Of a DNA stretch of 32,034 bases, positions 24,706-31,449 are shown piece by piece (position 1 is the stretch's first letter; every line of letters begins with the position of its first letter). Under the pieces are notes generated by a model, which worked only from the letters and a program-made list of their open reading frames with translations, did no database searches and had not been told where the DNA came from. Both the position numbers and the translations under genes were made by a program. The stretch comes from Spirochaetaceae bacterium (GTDB lineage Bacteria > Spirochaetota > Spirochaetia > WRBN01), in NCBI GenBank assembly GCA_020024055.1, contig JAHHUI010000005.1:1-32034 (forward strand), in the 5' to 3' direction.

Positions 24706-24725
24706 GGGGCGGCATATGCTATGAT
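24697..24725 (+). promoter_or_regulatory. Candidate promoter of the 24736 lipoprotein gene
   Basis: TTGCGT (24697-24702), a 17-base spacer and TATGAT (24720-24725). The -10 is good and the -35 matches three of six. It ends 10 bases before ATG at 24736, giving a nearly leaderless transcript. An alternative start at 24721 lies inside the -10, so this promoter would exclude it. Confidence 0.4.
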
Positions 24726-24735
24726 TTTTTCAAAG

Positions 24736-25644
24736 ATGATACGCATGCCATTTGTTTCTATGCGCAGCATTGGCTTTATTCTTTTGCTGTCTGTATTTGT
24801 CTTATTTGCCTCTTGCAGAAAAGAACAGCCGCTTTCTTTTCAAGTGGCGATGGCCAGCCGCATGACAGCTGTCCCTTTTTACATTATTTCCTCTATCAGC
24901 ACAAAAATCCAATGGGATGTGATTGTAGAGCCAGATGAAGCCAAGCGCCTGGATATGCTGCTTAACGGCGAGGTGCAAGCCATAGAATGGGACGTGCTGC
25001 GTTTGTACCAGCGTGGAATTTCCGACGAGATGCCGCACACCATTGGCATATTGCCCGTGAACACACCCTATGCGCTGATTTCCAATCCCAAAATTACCTC
25101 CACGCGTCTGACAGAAAAAAATCAGATTGTGGGCATAGATTATCAGGGCATACGCACATTTCTTTTAGATTATTGGCTCAAGGGGGCTTCTAAAACACGC
25201 GAGAGCGCGATTTCAGATGAATTGCGCATGCAAAGACTGACTGAAGGCGAAGTGCAGGCGGTGATTGTCAGCGAACCAAGCATCACGCAGCTGAGCCGAG
25301 AGGGCTATGTCACCCTGGCCAGCACGCAAGGATCTGGGCTTGTGCTGGGCACTTTGGCTGTCTTGTCTTCCACAGAAAAAAAACTTCTGCGCAATGTGCT
25401 TTTAGATTATCAGCAAATGCTGAATCAGCTGGACTATATTCGCAAAAATCCTGATCGTTTCCTGGCCAAAAAACTGCCCCACTATAACACAGACTGGCTG
25501 TATTATATTCCCAAGACAATTTACTTTTCTCCCCAGCTGTTTCAGGAAGTGAACACCTGGCTGCATCTGAACAATCCCACTTTCCCCAGCCTCTCTTATG
25601 AAAAGGTTTTCTGGATTCCCAAGGATAATGAGCATGACAATTAG
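24736..25644 (+). CDS. Substrate-binding lipoprotein of an ABC-type transporter
   Basis: A 302-residue periplasmic binding protein with an N-terminal lipoprotein signal ending LFASC (lipid Cys at 27). The mature part has MTAVPFYIISSIS, DEAKRLDMLLNGEVQAIEWDVLRLYQRGI, ILPVNTPYALI and GTLAVLSSTEKKLLRNVL, a layout like NMT1/THI5/PhnD-type periplasmic binding folds. Start choice is uncertain: ATG at 24721 has AAGGGG upstream, whereas ATG at 24736 gives the shorter signal and fits the promoter. Its last bases overlap the start of the next binding-protein gene (25634), suggesting a former pair. No permease or ATPase gene is in the window, so transport would need genes elsewhere. Substrate unknown. 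Confidence 0.8.
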   Translation: MIRMPFVSMRSIGFILLLSVFVLFASCRKEQPLSFQVAMASRMTAVPFYIISSISTKIQWDVIVEPDEAKRLDMLLNGEVQAIEWDVLRLYQRGISDEMPHTIGILPVNTPYALISNPKITSTRLTEKNQIVGIDYQGIRTFLLDYWLKGASKTRESAISDELRMQRLTEGEVQAVIVSEPSITQLSREGYVTLASTQGSGLVLGTLAVLSSTEKKLLRNVLLDYQQMLNQLDYIRKNPDRFLAKKLPHYNTDWLYYIPKTIYFSPQLFQEVNTWLHLNNPTFPSLSYEKVFWIPKDNEHDN

Positions 25645-26577
25645 GCGAATTTTCCTTTTTCTCGGGCTATTTTATTTTTACACAGGGGGCATTTGGGCCC
25701 AGAAAAAACTATCTCTGTTGCTTTGGGCTATATTCTCCATGTGCAGTTTGCGTCTTTTTACATTGCCGATAAATACGGCTATTTTGAGCGTGAAAACCTG
25801 AAAGTGATTCTGTATTACACAGACACGATGGATACGATGACCCTGGCGGCTCAGAAAAAAATCGACATTGCTCTTGCCGATGCAGACGCGGTGATTCAGG
25901 CAAGGGCACAAGACCTGCCATTGAAGATCTTTTTCCAATATTATCAAAAATTGCCTATCAGTATTTTCACCATTAATGAAAATATCAATTCGGCAGAAAA
26001 ACCGGAAGACAAAATCATTGGCACCCCTGAACTGGGCGGCTCTTCCTATTTGGCTTTGATGTTGTTTTTGAAACATTATGGATTAAAAGACAAAGTGCAG
26101 ATCGCTGCATTGGATATGAGCAAGCAGCTCTGTTGAACAGCAAAAAGATTGATTGCGGTGGGCTATAGCAACAATGAACCTGTTTATTTTTGCATCAGCA
26201 TTGCTGGATAAAAGTGTGGAATACTTTAGAATTTGCGCCCTTGCTCACGGGTTCTGCCCTCATTGGCAATGAAATCCTGATGAGAGAAAGCCCCCGGTTG
26301 TATCGTCGATTCGCGCGCGATGCAGAATGCCATTAACACCATTATGAATAATCCCGATCAAGCTTTTGAAGATTTAATCCCTGCGCTGAATATTCGCGCA
26401 AGCCCAAAAAGCCTGATGCACAGAATCTTTGCGGCCACTGTGCACCAATGTTTTTCGGCAAACACCACACCTGCACAGGCATCTTACGACCTCACTATTG
26501 AGGTTATGAAAGACTTAGGATTGCTTCAAAAAGATGCCTCTGCCGGCGATGTGATTGCAAAAAACATTAATTCCTAA
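25634..26577 (+). pseudogene. Frameshifted NMT1/THI5 (ThiY)-like substrate-binding protein
   Basis: A decayed second binding protein. A signal peptide (MTIRRIFLFLGLFYFYTGG) begins at 25634 with AAGGA 8 bases upstream, overlapping the preceding stop. The mature part continues in another frame from about 25693 (VALGYILHVQFASFYIADKYGYFE, then ADADAVIQARAQDLPLKIFFQYYQ), and the last part is in frame from 26320 (MQNAINTIMNNPDQAFEDL). Between them, the remnants LLNSKKIDC, VGYSNNEPVYF, ASALLDKSVEYF and EFAPLLTGSALIGNEIL lie in successive other frames. At least six frame changes are needed to join the pieces, so no functional product is expected. The family usually binds thiamine precursors, sulfonates or related small molecules. 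Confidence 0.88.
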
Positions 26578-26586
26578 GTGTTTATA

Positions 26587-26615
26587 TTGATTAATATTAC
26601 TTTTTACTCTAATAA
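26587..26615 (+). promoter_or_regulatory. Sigma-70-like promoter of the 26624 lipoprotein gene
   Basis: TTGATT (26587-26592), a 17-base spacer and TAATAA (26610-26615). The -10 ends 8 bases before ATG at 26624, which has no Shine-Dalgarno, so the mRNA would be leaderless. Confidence 0.6.
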
Positions 26616-26623
26616 TTTGAAAT

Positions 26624-27199
26624 ATGCCACCATTGATATTACCGGTTTTCTTTATTTTATTTTCTTGCAGCATACCAAATTCTTTTTTGGGCCAAAATAA
26701 TAAACCTTATCAAAATTTACAATTAAAAGTTCGCATTATTGGAAGTTCTGCCCCTGGGCGCCCTGCATTCACTCAAGCATCAAACAATTCTTTCCCCAAT
26801 GAAGCAGAATATCTTTGGAATTATGGCTATGTTGATCAGACAGATTCCAAGAATTATATTTCAATTAAAGATACTTCAAATAAACATGAAGGCTTTACAA
26901 GCAATGGAGGACGGGATCTTTTTATTGATTATCACACCAGAGATCGTATGACAGCAAAATATAATGGAACAGCGACAAGCCTGAAGGTTTGGCTGGTCTT
27001 TATGAATGGTCCTTATAATTATGGCAGAGATTTTGCTGTATTTTCAATTCCTAGTGGGTTAGATCCGCAAACACAAATTGCTCTCTACACTATCTACTTT
27101 GAACATGAACTATATCCATTGACCCCCAGCATTACTGGTTCTCGATCAAAAGTGCGCACAGTATTCGAGGGGACTGAACCCAAAGCTGCTACGTCCTAA
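26624..27199 (+). CDS. Hypothetical lipoprotein (paralogue of the 27835-28451 remnant)
   Basis: A 191-residue protein of unknown function. A short hydrophobic N-terminus ends in FFILFSCS with a likely lipid Cys at position 15. The mature part is polar, rich in Asn, Thr, Ser and Tyr, and predicted beta-rich, with NYGRDFAVFSIPSGLDPQTQIALYT and a C-terminal VFEGTEPKA motif. No known domain is recognised. It is noticeably AT-richer than the housekeeping genes, like the remnant at 27835-28451, which carries related sequences (ISAGLNPETEIAVFTI, FEGTDAKA). It lies alone, behind its own promoter, after the decayed binding protein. Probably a lineage-specific surface or periplasmic lipoprotein. Confidence 0.7.
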   Translation: MPPLILPVFFILFSCSIPNSFLGQNNKPYQNLQLKVRIIGSSAPGRPAFTQASNNSFPNEAEYLWNYGYVDQTDSKNYISIKDTSNKHEGFTSNGGRDLFIDYHTRDRMTAKYNGTATSLKVWLVFMNGPYNYGRDFAVFSIPSGLDPQTQIALYTIYFEHELYPLTPSITGSRSKVRTVFEGTEPKAATS

Positions 27200-27209
27200 A
27201 AGGAACGAT

Positions 27210-27236
27210 ATATATTTCTGCAAATATATTATTTTT
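27210..27236 (+). terminator. AT-rich hairpin between the convergent lipoprotein and coaD genes
   Basis: An 8-base-pair perfect stem (ATATATTT with AAATATAT, loop CTGC) followed by TATTTTT, just after the 26624 gene. The stem is AT-only and therefore weak, but its placement between convergent genes fits a terminator. It overlaps the coaD stop by a base. Confidence 0.4.
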
Positions 27237-27720
27237 GTGCTGCAAGCTTTTCATGCAGCATGTCAATCACTTCCGCAGGCGCCATGGCATCCAGACCCAC
27301 GCCAAGGGCAGCCATTTCCTTTAATGAACTGGAACGAAGCACAGAATATTTCGTGGCTGTGGGAATAAAAAGAGTTTCAACATTATTATTAATCTGATAA
27401 TTGAGAGCGGCTAATTCAAATTCATAGGCAAAATCGGACAAGGGGCGCAGGCCGCGAATGATTACGCGAATGTCATGCTCACGGGCATATTCCACAATTA
27501 AACCGCGCCAGGAAATAACATTAACATTTGCATATGGCGCACAATATTTTTCCATCAGCTGATAGCGCTCTTGTGTAGAAAATAAAGATTTTTTCTGAGA
27601 ATTCGTCGATACTAAAACATCCACATGCTTGAAAATCCGGCTTGCACGCTCGACAATATTTAAATGCCCATAAGTGGGTGGATCAAAGCTTCCGGGAAAT
27701 ATAGCAAAACCTTCTTTCAT
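27229..27720 (-). CDS. coaD: Phosphopantetheine adenylyltransferase
   Basis: A 163-residue enzyme of coenzyme A synthesis that adds AMP to 4'-phosphopantetheine. The nucleotidyltransferase motif GSFDPPTYGHLNIVERA (T-x-G-H) is at residues 9-25, IIRGLRPLSDFAYEFELAALN is the second conserved block, and the C-terminal LRSSSLKEMAALG replaces the usual ISSxxVRE motif with a close variant. ATG at 27720 is used; there is no clear Shine-Dalgarno and the -10 box lies only 9 bases upstream. It is a single gene on the minus strand inside a plus-strand lipoprotein region. Length matches the family. Confidence 0.96.
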   Translation of the reverse strand: MKEGFAIFPGSFDPPTYGHLNIVERASRIFKHVDVLVSTNSQKKSLFSTQERYQLMEKYCAPYANVNVISWRGLIVEYAREHDIRVIIRGLRPLSDFAYEFELAALNYQINNNVETLFIPTATKYSVLRSSSLKEMAALGVGLDAMAPAEVIDMLHEKLAAQK

Positions 27721-27729
27721 CAAGACACG

Positions 27730-27758
27730 AATCTATCGCCGGAAATCAATTTTGTCAA
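27730..27758 (-). promoter_or_regulatory. Sigma-70-like promoter of coaD
   Basis: Minus-strand TTGACA (27753-27758), a 17-base spacer and TAGATT (27730-27735). The -35 is perfect and the -10 matches four of six. The -10 ends 9 bases before the coaD ATG, so the transcript would be nearly leaderless. Confidence 0.6.
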
Positions 27759-27834
27759 GCCAATTAAATTTGTTGCTTGACAAAAAATAAAAAAGAGAAG
27801 ATTTTAAGTTATTAAAAATTAAGAAAAACTATTT

Positions 27835-28451
27835 TTGATTTTTGTTTTATTTCTTTTGTCTTCTTTGATTTCATGCGCTGTGCCGAAAATTCAAAATATC
27901 CTAAAACTAAAATTCAAGTGAAGCTGCATTTTCCGGGCGAGACAGACCCAAGCCTGGCGCCTGGATATATGACAACTGTTCTGCTGGGGACAGGATGGGA
28001 CAAGCCGGGAGACTATTATGCCAAGATACTTTCCTATCGATGGAATGATCTTGGTCGGACATGAAAAATTGACGTGCAGGATTCTCTCAATCGCCCTCAG
28101 TGGTTCACTTCAAGACGGCGGGCGTAAATGTTCTGTGTCTTATCACACTACATCCATACTCTCATTCATCTATGACGGGCGAGCAACAACACACAGAATA
28201 TATTTTGCTGTCTTAGGAGATATCTTTAATATTTTTTTTTGGGGGGGTTGGCTCGTTTTGACTTTGGCAGAAACTGGCTGTATCTTAATATTTCCGCAGG
28301 ACTGAACCCAGAAACAGAAATTGCAGTTTTCACGATTAAGGACTATCATTGTTCGGTGACTAATTTTGAAGTGAGTGCTGCCTTTGAAGGCACAGACGCC
28401 AAAGCTATCACAGCGACAGATCACAGTCTTGACCTCCTTTACATGCCTTGA
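27835..28451 (+). pseudogene. Decayed paralogue of the 26624 lipoprotein
   Basis: A remnant spread over two frames. A TTG at 27835 could start the signal IFVLFLLSSLISC (lipobox LISC). The mature part then shifts frame to NSKYPKTKIQVKLHFPGETD (from about 27882), again near 28040 to DGGRKCSVSYHTTSILSF, and again at a T9G7 tract (28232-28247) to GGLARFDFGRNWLYLNISAGLNPETEIAVFTI and FEGTDAKA. The last part aligns with the intact lipoprotein (GLDPQTQIALYTI, FEGTEPKA), which shows common origin. Three frame changes are needed, so it is most likely a pseudogene, although the homopolymer tract could also be a phase-variation site. No promoter or Shine-Dalgarno was confidently found. Confidence 0.75.
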
Positions 28452-28462
28452 CATAATAACAT

Positions 28463-28490
28463 TTGTAAATTCAAACAATTACCATATTAT
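28463..28490 (+). promoter_or_regulatory. Candidate promoter of proS-tmk
   Basis: TTGTAA (28463-28468), a 16-base spacer and TATTAT (28485-28490); TATTAA two bases later with an 18-base spacer is an alternative. The leader of about 22 bases contains AGAGG, so this unit is leadered. Confidence 0.5.
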
Positions 28491-28519
28491 TAATACTCTG
28501 CTCATAAAAGAGGTTGCCC

Positions 28520-29959
28520 ATGGCTGAAGCAATTACACCCCGAAGTAAAGACTATGCACAATGGTATGTAGACATTGTGACTCATGCTAAACTAGCAGAT
28601 TATTCCCCCGTGAAGGGCAGTATGGTGATTCGCCCGCGCGGCTATGCCATCTGGGAAAGGATGCAGTCTATCTTAGACGACCTGTTCAAAGAAACAGGCG
28701 TGCAGAATGCCTATTTCCCACTTTTGATTCCCCAGTCTTTTCTGGAAAAAGAAAAAGAGCATGTGGATGGATTTTCTCCCGAGGTGGCTGTGGTCACACA
28801 CGGCGGGGGAGCGAAATTGGAAGAGCCGCTGATTCTGCGGCCCACCAGCGAGACGATTATCTGGAGCATGTATAAAAAATGGATTCACAGCTGGCGTGAC
28901 CTGCCTCTGGCATTGAATCAATGGGCGAATGTGATCCGATGGGAAAAGCGCACCAGACTGTTCCTGCGCACGACGGAATTTCTGTGGCAGGAAGGGCACA
29001 CGGCACATGCCACGCGCGAAGAGGCACAGCAGCGCACATTACAGATGCTGGAAGTGTATCGGCATTTTGCCGAAGACTATTTGGCCATGCCCGTGCTGAC
29101 TGGAATCAAAAGCGAAAGTGAAAAATTCGCCGGGGCCGAATATACATATTCCATTGAAGCCATGATGCAGGATAAAAAAGCCCTTCAGGCAGGCACAAGC
29201 CATGACTTGGGCCAGAATTTCGGCAATTCTTTTGATGTGCGCTATCAAACAAAAGAAGGCACGCTGGAAAGCGTATGGGCCACCAGCTGGGGTGTTTCCA
29301 CGCGGCTGATCGGCGGACTGATTATGACACATTCAGATGATAGAGGCCTGGTGCTTCCGCCCAAAATTGCCCCTATTGATGTGGCGATTATCCCTATTTT
29401 TCGCAGCAATAACAAAGCAAAGGTCTTTGAATTTGCCCAACGTGCACAACATGACCTGAAAGAACATGGCCTGAGGGTATTTTTCGACAATGACGAGAGC
29501 ACCAACCCAGGCTGGAAATTTGCCGAATGTGAGCTCTCAGGTATCCCGGTGCGCATCGAACTGGGAGAAAGGGATATTGATGCGGGGCAATTTGTCCTTG
29601 TGCGCCGCGATACATTGGAAAAAGAAACCGTTGCCAAAGATGCCCTTGTGGCCAGGATTAAAGAAATTCTGGTGAATATGCAGGCCGATCTATATCAAAA
29701 AGCCTTGACCTTTCGCAAAGAGAATACATATGAATTCACTGACTATGCACAGATGCAGCATTTTTTCAATGAAACTGCCGGTGGCTTTGCCCAGGGATTG
29801 TGGTGTGGCAGTGCCCAGTGCGAAAGCAAGGTGAAAAATGAAACAAAGGCGACGATACGTAATCTGCCTTTCTCGCTGAATCAGCATCCGCATCAGGGAA
29901 AATGCCTGATCTGTGGCGAAAAGGCGTCTCATAAAGCCGTGTGGGGCAGGTCATATTAA
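28520..29959 (+). CDS. proS: Prolyl-tRNA synthetase, archaeal/eukaryote-type
   Basis: A 479-residue class II synthetase that charges tRNA-Pro. Typical blocks are DYAQWYVDIVTHAKLADYSPVKG, GYAIWERMQ, the motif-2 region LRPTSETIIWSMYKKWI and WEKRTRLFLRTTEFLWQEGHTAHA, and the anticodon-binding domain (IPIFRSNNKAKVFEFA). The C-terminal zinc-type domain has four Cys (CGSAQC and CLIC) and the chain ends GRSY with a terminal Tyr, features of the archaeal/eukaryote-like form that also occurs in spirochaetes. The editing insertion of the bacterial form is absent. ATG at 28520 has AGAGG 6 bases upstream; a TTG two codons earlier is less likely. tmk follows directly. Confidence 0.96.
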   Translation: MAEAITPRSKDYAQWYVDIVTHAKLADYSPVKGSMVIRPRGYAIWERMQSILDDLFKETGVQNAYFPLLIPQSFLEKEKEHVDGFSPEVAVVTHGGGAKLEEPLILRPTSETIIWSMYKKWIHSWRDLPLALNQWANVIRWEKRTRLFLRTTEFLWQEGHTAHATREEAQQRTLQMLEVYRHFAEDYLAMPVLTGIKSESEKFAGAEYTYSIEAMMQDKKALQAGTSHDLGQNFGNSFDVRYQTKEGTLESVWATSWGVSTRLIGGLIMTHSDDRGLVLPPKIAPIDVAIIPIFRSNNKAKVFEFAQRAQHDLKEHGLRVFFDNDESTNPGWKFAECELSGIPVRIELGERDIDAGQFVLVRRDTLEKETVAKDALVARIKEILVNMQADLYQKALTFRKENTYEFTDYAQMQHFFNETAGGFAQGLWCGSAQCESKVKNETKATIRNLPFSLNQHPHQGKCLICGEKASHKAVWGRSY

Positions 29960-30607
29960 ATGATTATTGTTTTAGAGGGCCTGGATGGTGCGGGAAAAAG
30001 CACTCAGATTCAGCTGCTCATCACTCATTTTACACAGCTGGGATATCATTGCCATTTCACACATTTTCCTCGCCTGAAAGAGACTCCTTTCGGGCCTCTT
30101 ATTAAATCTTATCTCCAGGGCGAATTCGGTGCTTTGGGTGAGGTCAGCCCCTATCTCATCGCCCCCTTATATGCCCAGGATCAATACCTGGCTGCAAGAG
30201 ACCAGTGGCCCAAAGAGTCCAAAAGCATGATTTTTCTAGACCGATATTATTACAGCAACATTGCCTATCAAAGCACACGATTTGATGATGAACAAGAGAA
30301 AAATCAATTTCGCAGCTGGCTTTGCGGCCTGATAGAAACATTGAACATGCCGAAAGCAGATCTGGCCCTGTATCTGCACACACCGCAGAATTTTCGCAGC
30401 AAAAACCTGAATGAGCGCGCGCAAAGCGATATTCATGAAGAAAATACAAATTATCAGGAAAAAGTTCATTCTGAATATTTGGCCATGTGTGCACAGAACT
30501 GGCATCACCTGCAGGAAATAAATTGTGCTGACGAAGAAGGATACATGCAGGATGAACAAAGTATTCATAAAAAAATTCTCTCTTTATTAAACAAACACAT
30601 AAACTGA
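29960..30607 (+). CDS. tmk: Thymidylate kinase
   Basis: A 215-residue P-loop kinase converting dTMP to dTDP. Walker A is LEGLDGAGKST (about 5-15), the DR motif is FLDRYYYSNIAYQS, and an acidic/Arg-containing lid region follows (LNERAQSDIHEENTNY). The substrate strand HFPRLKETPFG lies early in the protein. ATG at 29960 abuts the proS stop, so translation is coupled. The C-terminal part (QEINCADEEGYMQDEQSIHKKIL) replaces the Tmk C-terminus in the usual place. Specificity within the deoxynucleotide kinases is inferred from the family motifs. Confidence 0.92.
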   Translation: MIIVLEGLDGAGKSTQIQLLITHFTQLGYHCHFTHFPRLKETPFGPLIKSYLQGEFGALGEVSPYLIAPLYAQDQYLAARDQWPKESKSMIFLDRYYYSNIAYQSTRFDDEQEKNQFRSWLCGLIETLNMPKADLALYLHTPQNFRSKNLNERAQSDIHEENTNYQEKVHSEYLAMCAQNWHHLQEINCADEEGYMQDEQSIHKKILSLLNKHIN

Positions 30608-30636
30608 ATTAACAGAGTATAAGTTTTCTTTTCCCC

Positions 30637-30665
30637 TTGTCGCAAGTGGAAAAATTCTCCATAAT
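30637..30665 (+). promoter_or_regulatory. Candidate promoter of parA
   Basis: TTGTCG (30637-30642), a 17-base spacer and CATAAT (30660-30665). The -10 ends 10 bases before ATG at 30676, which has no Shine-Dalgarno, so the mRNA would be almost leaderless. Confidence 0.5.
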
Positions 30666-30675
30666 GAGCCCGGTT

Positions 30676-31449
30676 ATGGGAAAGGTGATTGTTTTTGCAA
30701 ATCAAAAAGGTGGGGTAGGAAAAACAACGACTGTGGTGAATGTGGGTGCTTTCATTGCCGAAGCAGGGCGCAAGGTCTTGCTGGTAGATTTCGATCCACA
30801 GGCGAATCTCTCAAGTGCCGTGGGGCACACGAAAAATACCGTAGGCAGTTACGAAGCCCTGTTGGGCGATGAAGCTGTGCAAGATCTCATCCAAGAAACA
30901 CCCCAGCCCAATTTATCTGTTTTACCCACAAATATTCATCTCTCGAATGCAGGCAATGAATTGATGAATAAAGAAAATAAAGAATTTTTTCTCAAAAAAT
31001 TACTTGACCCCATCAAGGAAAAGTTTGACTTTATCCTTATAGACTGCCCGCCCAGCCTCGATCTATTGACGATTAACGGCATTGCGGCAGCAGACTATAT
31101 TATTGTGCCGCTGCAAAGTGAATTCTTTGCATTACAGGGATTTCTTAACATGCTGTTTAACACGATTACGCGTATTCAAAAAAACCTGAACCCTGATTTG
31201 CGCCTGATGGGCATTGTGTTCACGATGTTCGACAGTCGTACAAGACTTGGGGTGGAAGTGATAGAAAAAACGACGCAAAGCATAAAAAACCGGGCCTTTT
31301 TTTTCAAGACGGTGATTCCCCGTAATGTAAAACTGGCTGAAGCACCCAGCCATGGATTGCCTATTAATTTATACGATCCGAATTCCGCAGGGGCAGAACG
31401 CTATAAACTGCTTGCAGACGAGGTATTGGAACGTGCAAAAGAAGAATAG
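30676..31449 (+). CDS. parA: Chromosome-partitioning ATPase ParA (Soj)
   Basis: A 257-residue Walker-type ATPase that moves ParB-parS complexes to segregate origins. The deviant Walker A KGGVGKTT is at residues 11-18, FDPQANLSS follows, ILIDCPPSLDLLTING is the Walker B region, and the FFALQGFLNM and VIPRNVKLAEAPSHGLPI blocks are typical. Two upstream in-frame starts (TTG 30637, ATG 30664) exist, but ATG at 30676 gives the normal N-terminus MGKVIVFANQKGG and lies just behind the -10 box, whereas ATG 30664 overlaps it. No Shine-Dalgarno is seen. parB overlaps the 3' end. Such pairs commonly lie near the replication origin. Confidence 0.96.
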   Translation: MGKVIVFANQKGGVGKTTTVVNVGAFIAEAGRKVLLVDFDPQANLSSAVGHTKNTVGSYEALLGDEAVQDLIQETPQPNLSVLPTNIHLSNAGNELMNKENKEFFLKKLLDPIKEKFDFILIDCPPSLDLLTINGIAAADYIIVPLQSEFFALQGFLNMLFNTITRIQKNLNPDLRLMGIVFTMFDSRTRLGVEVIEKTTQSIKNRAFFFKTVIPRNVKLAEAPSHGLPINLYDPNSAGAERYKLLADEVLERAKEE

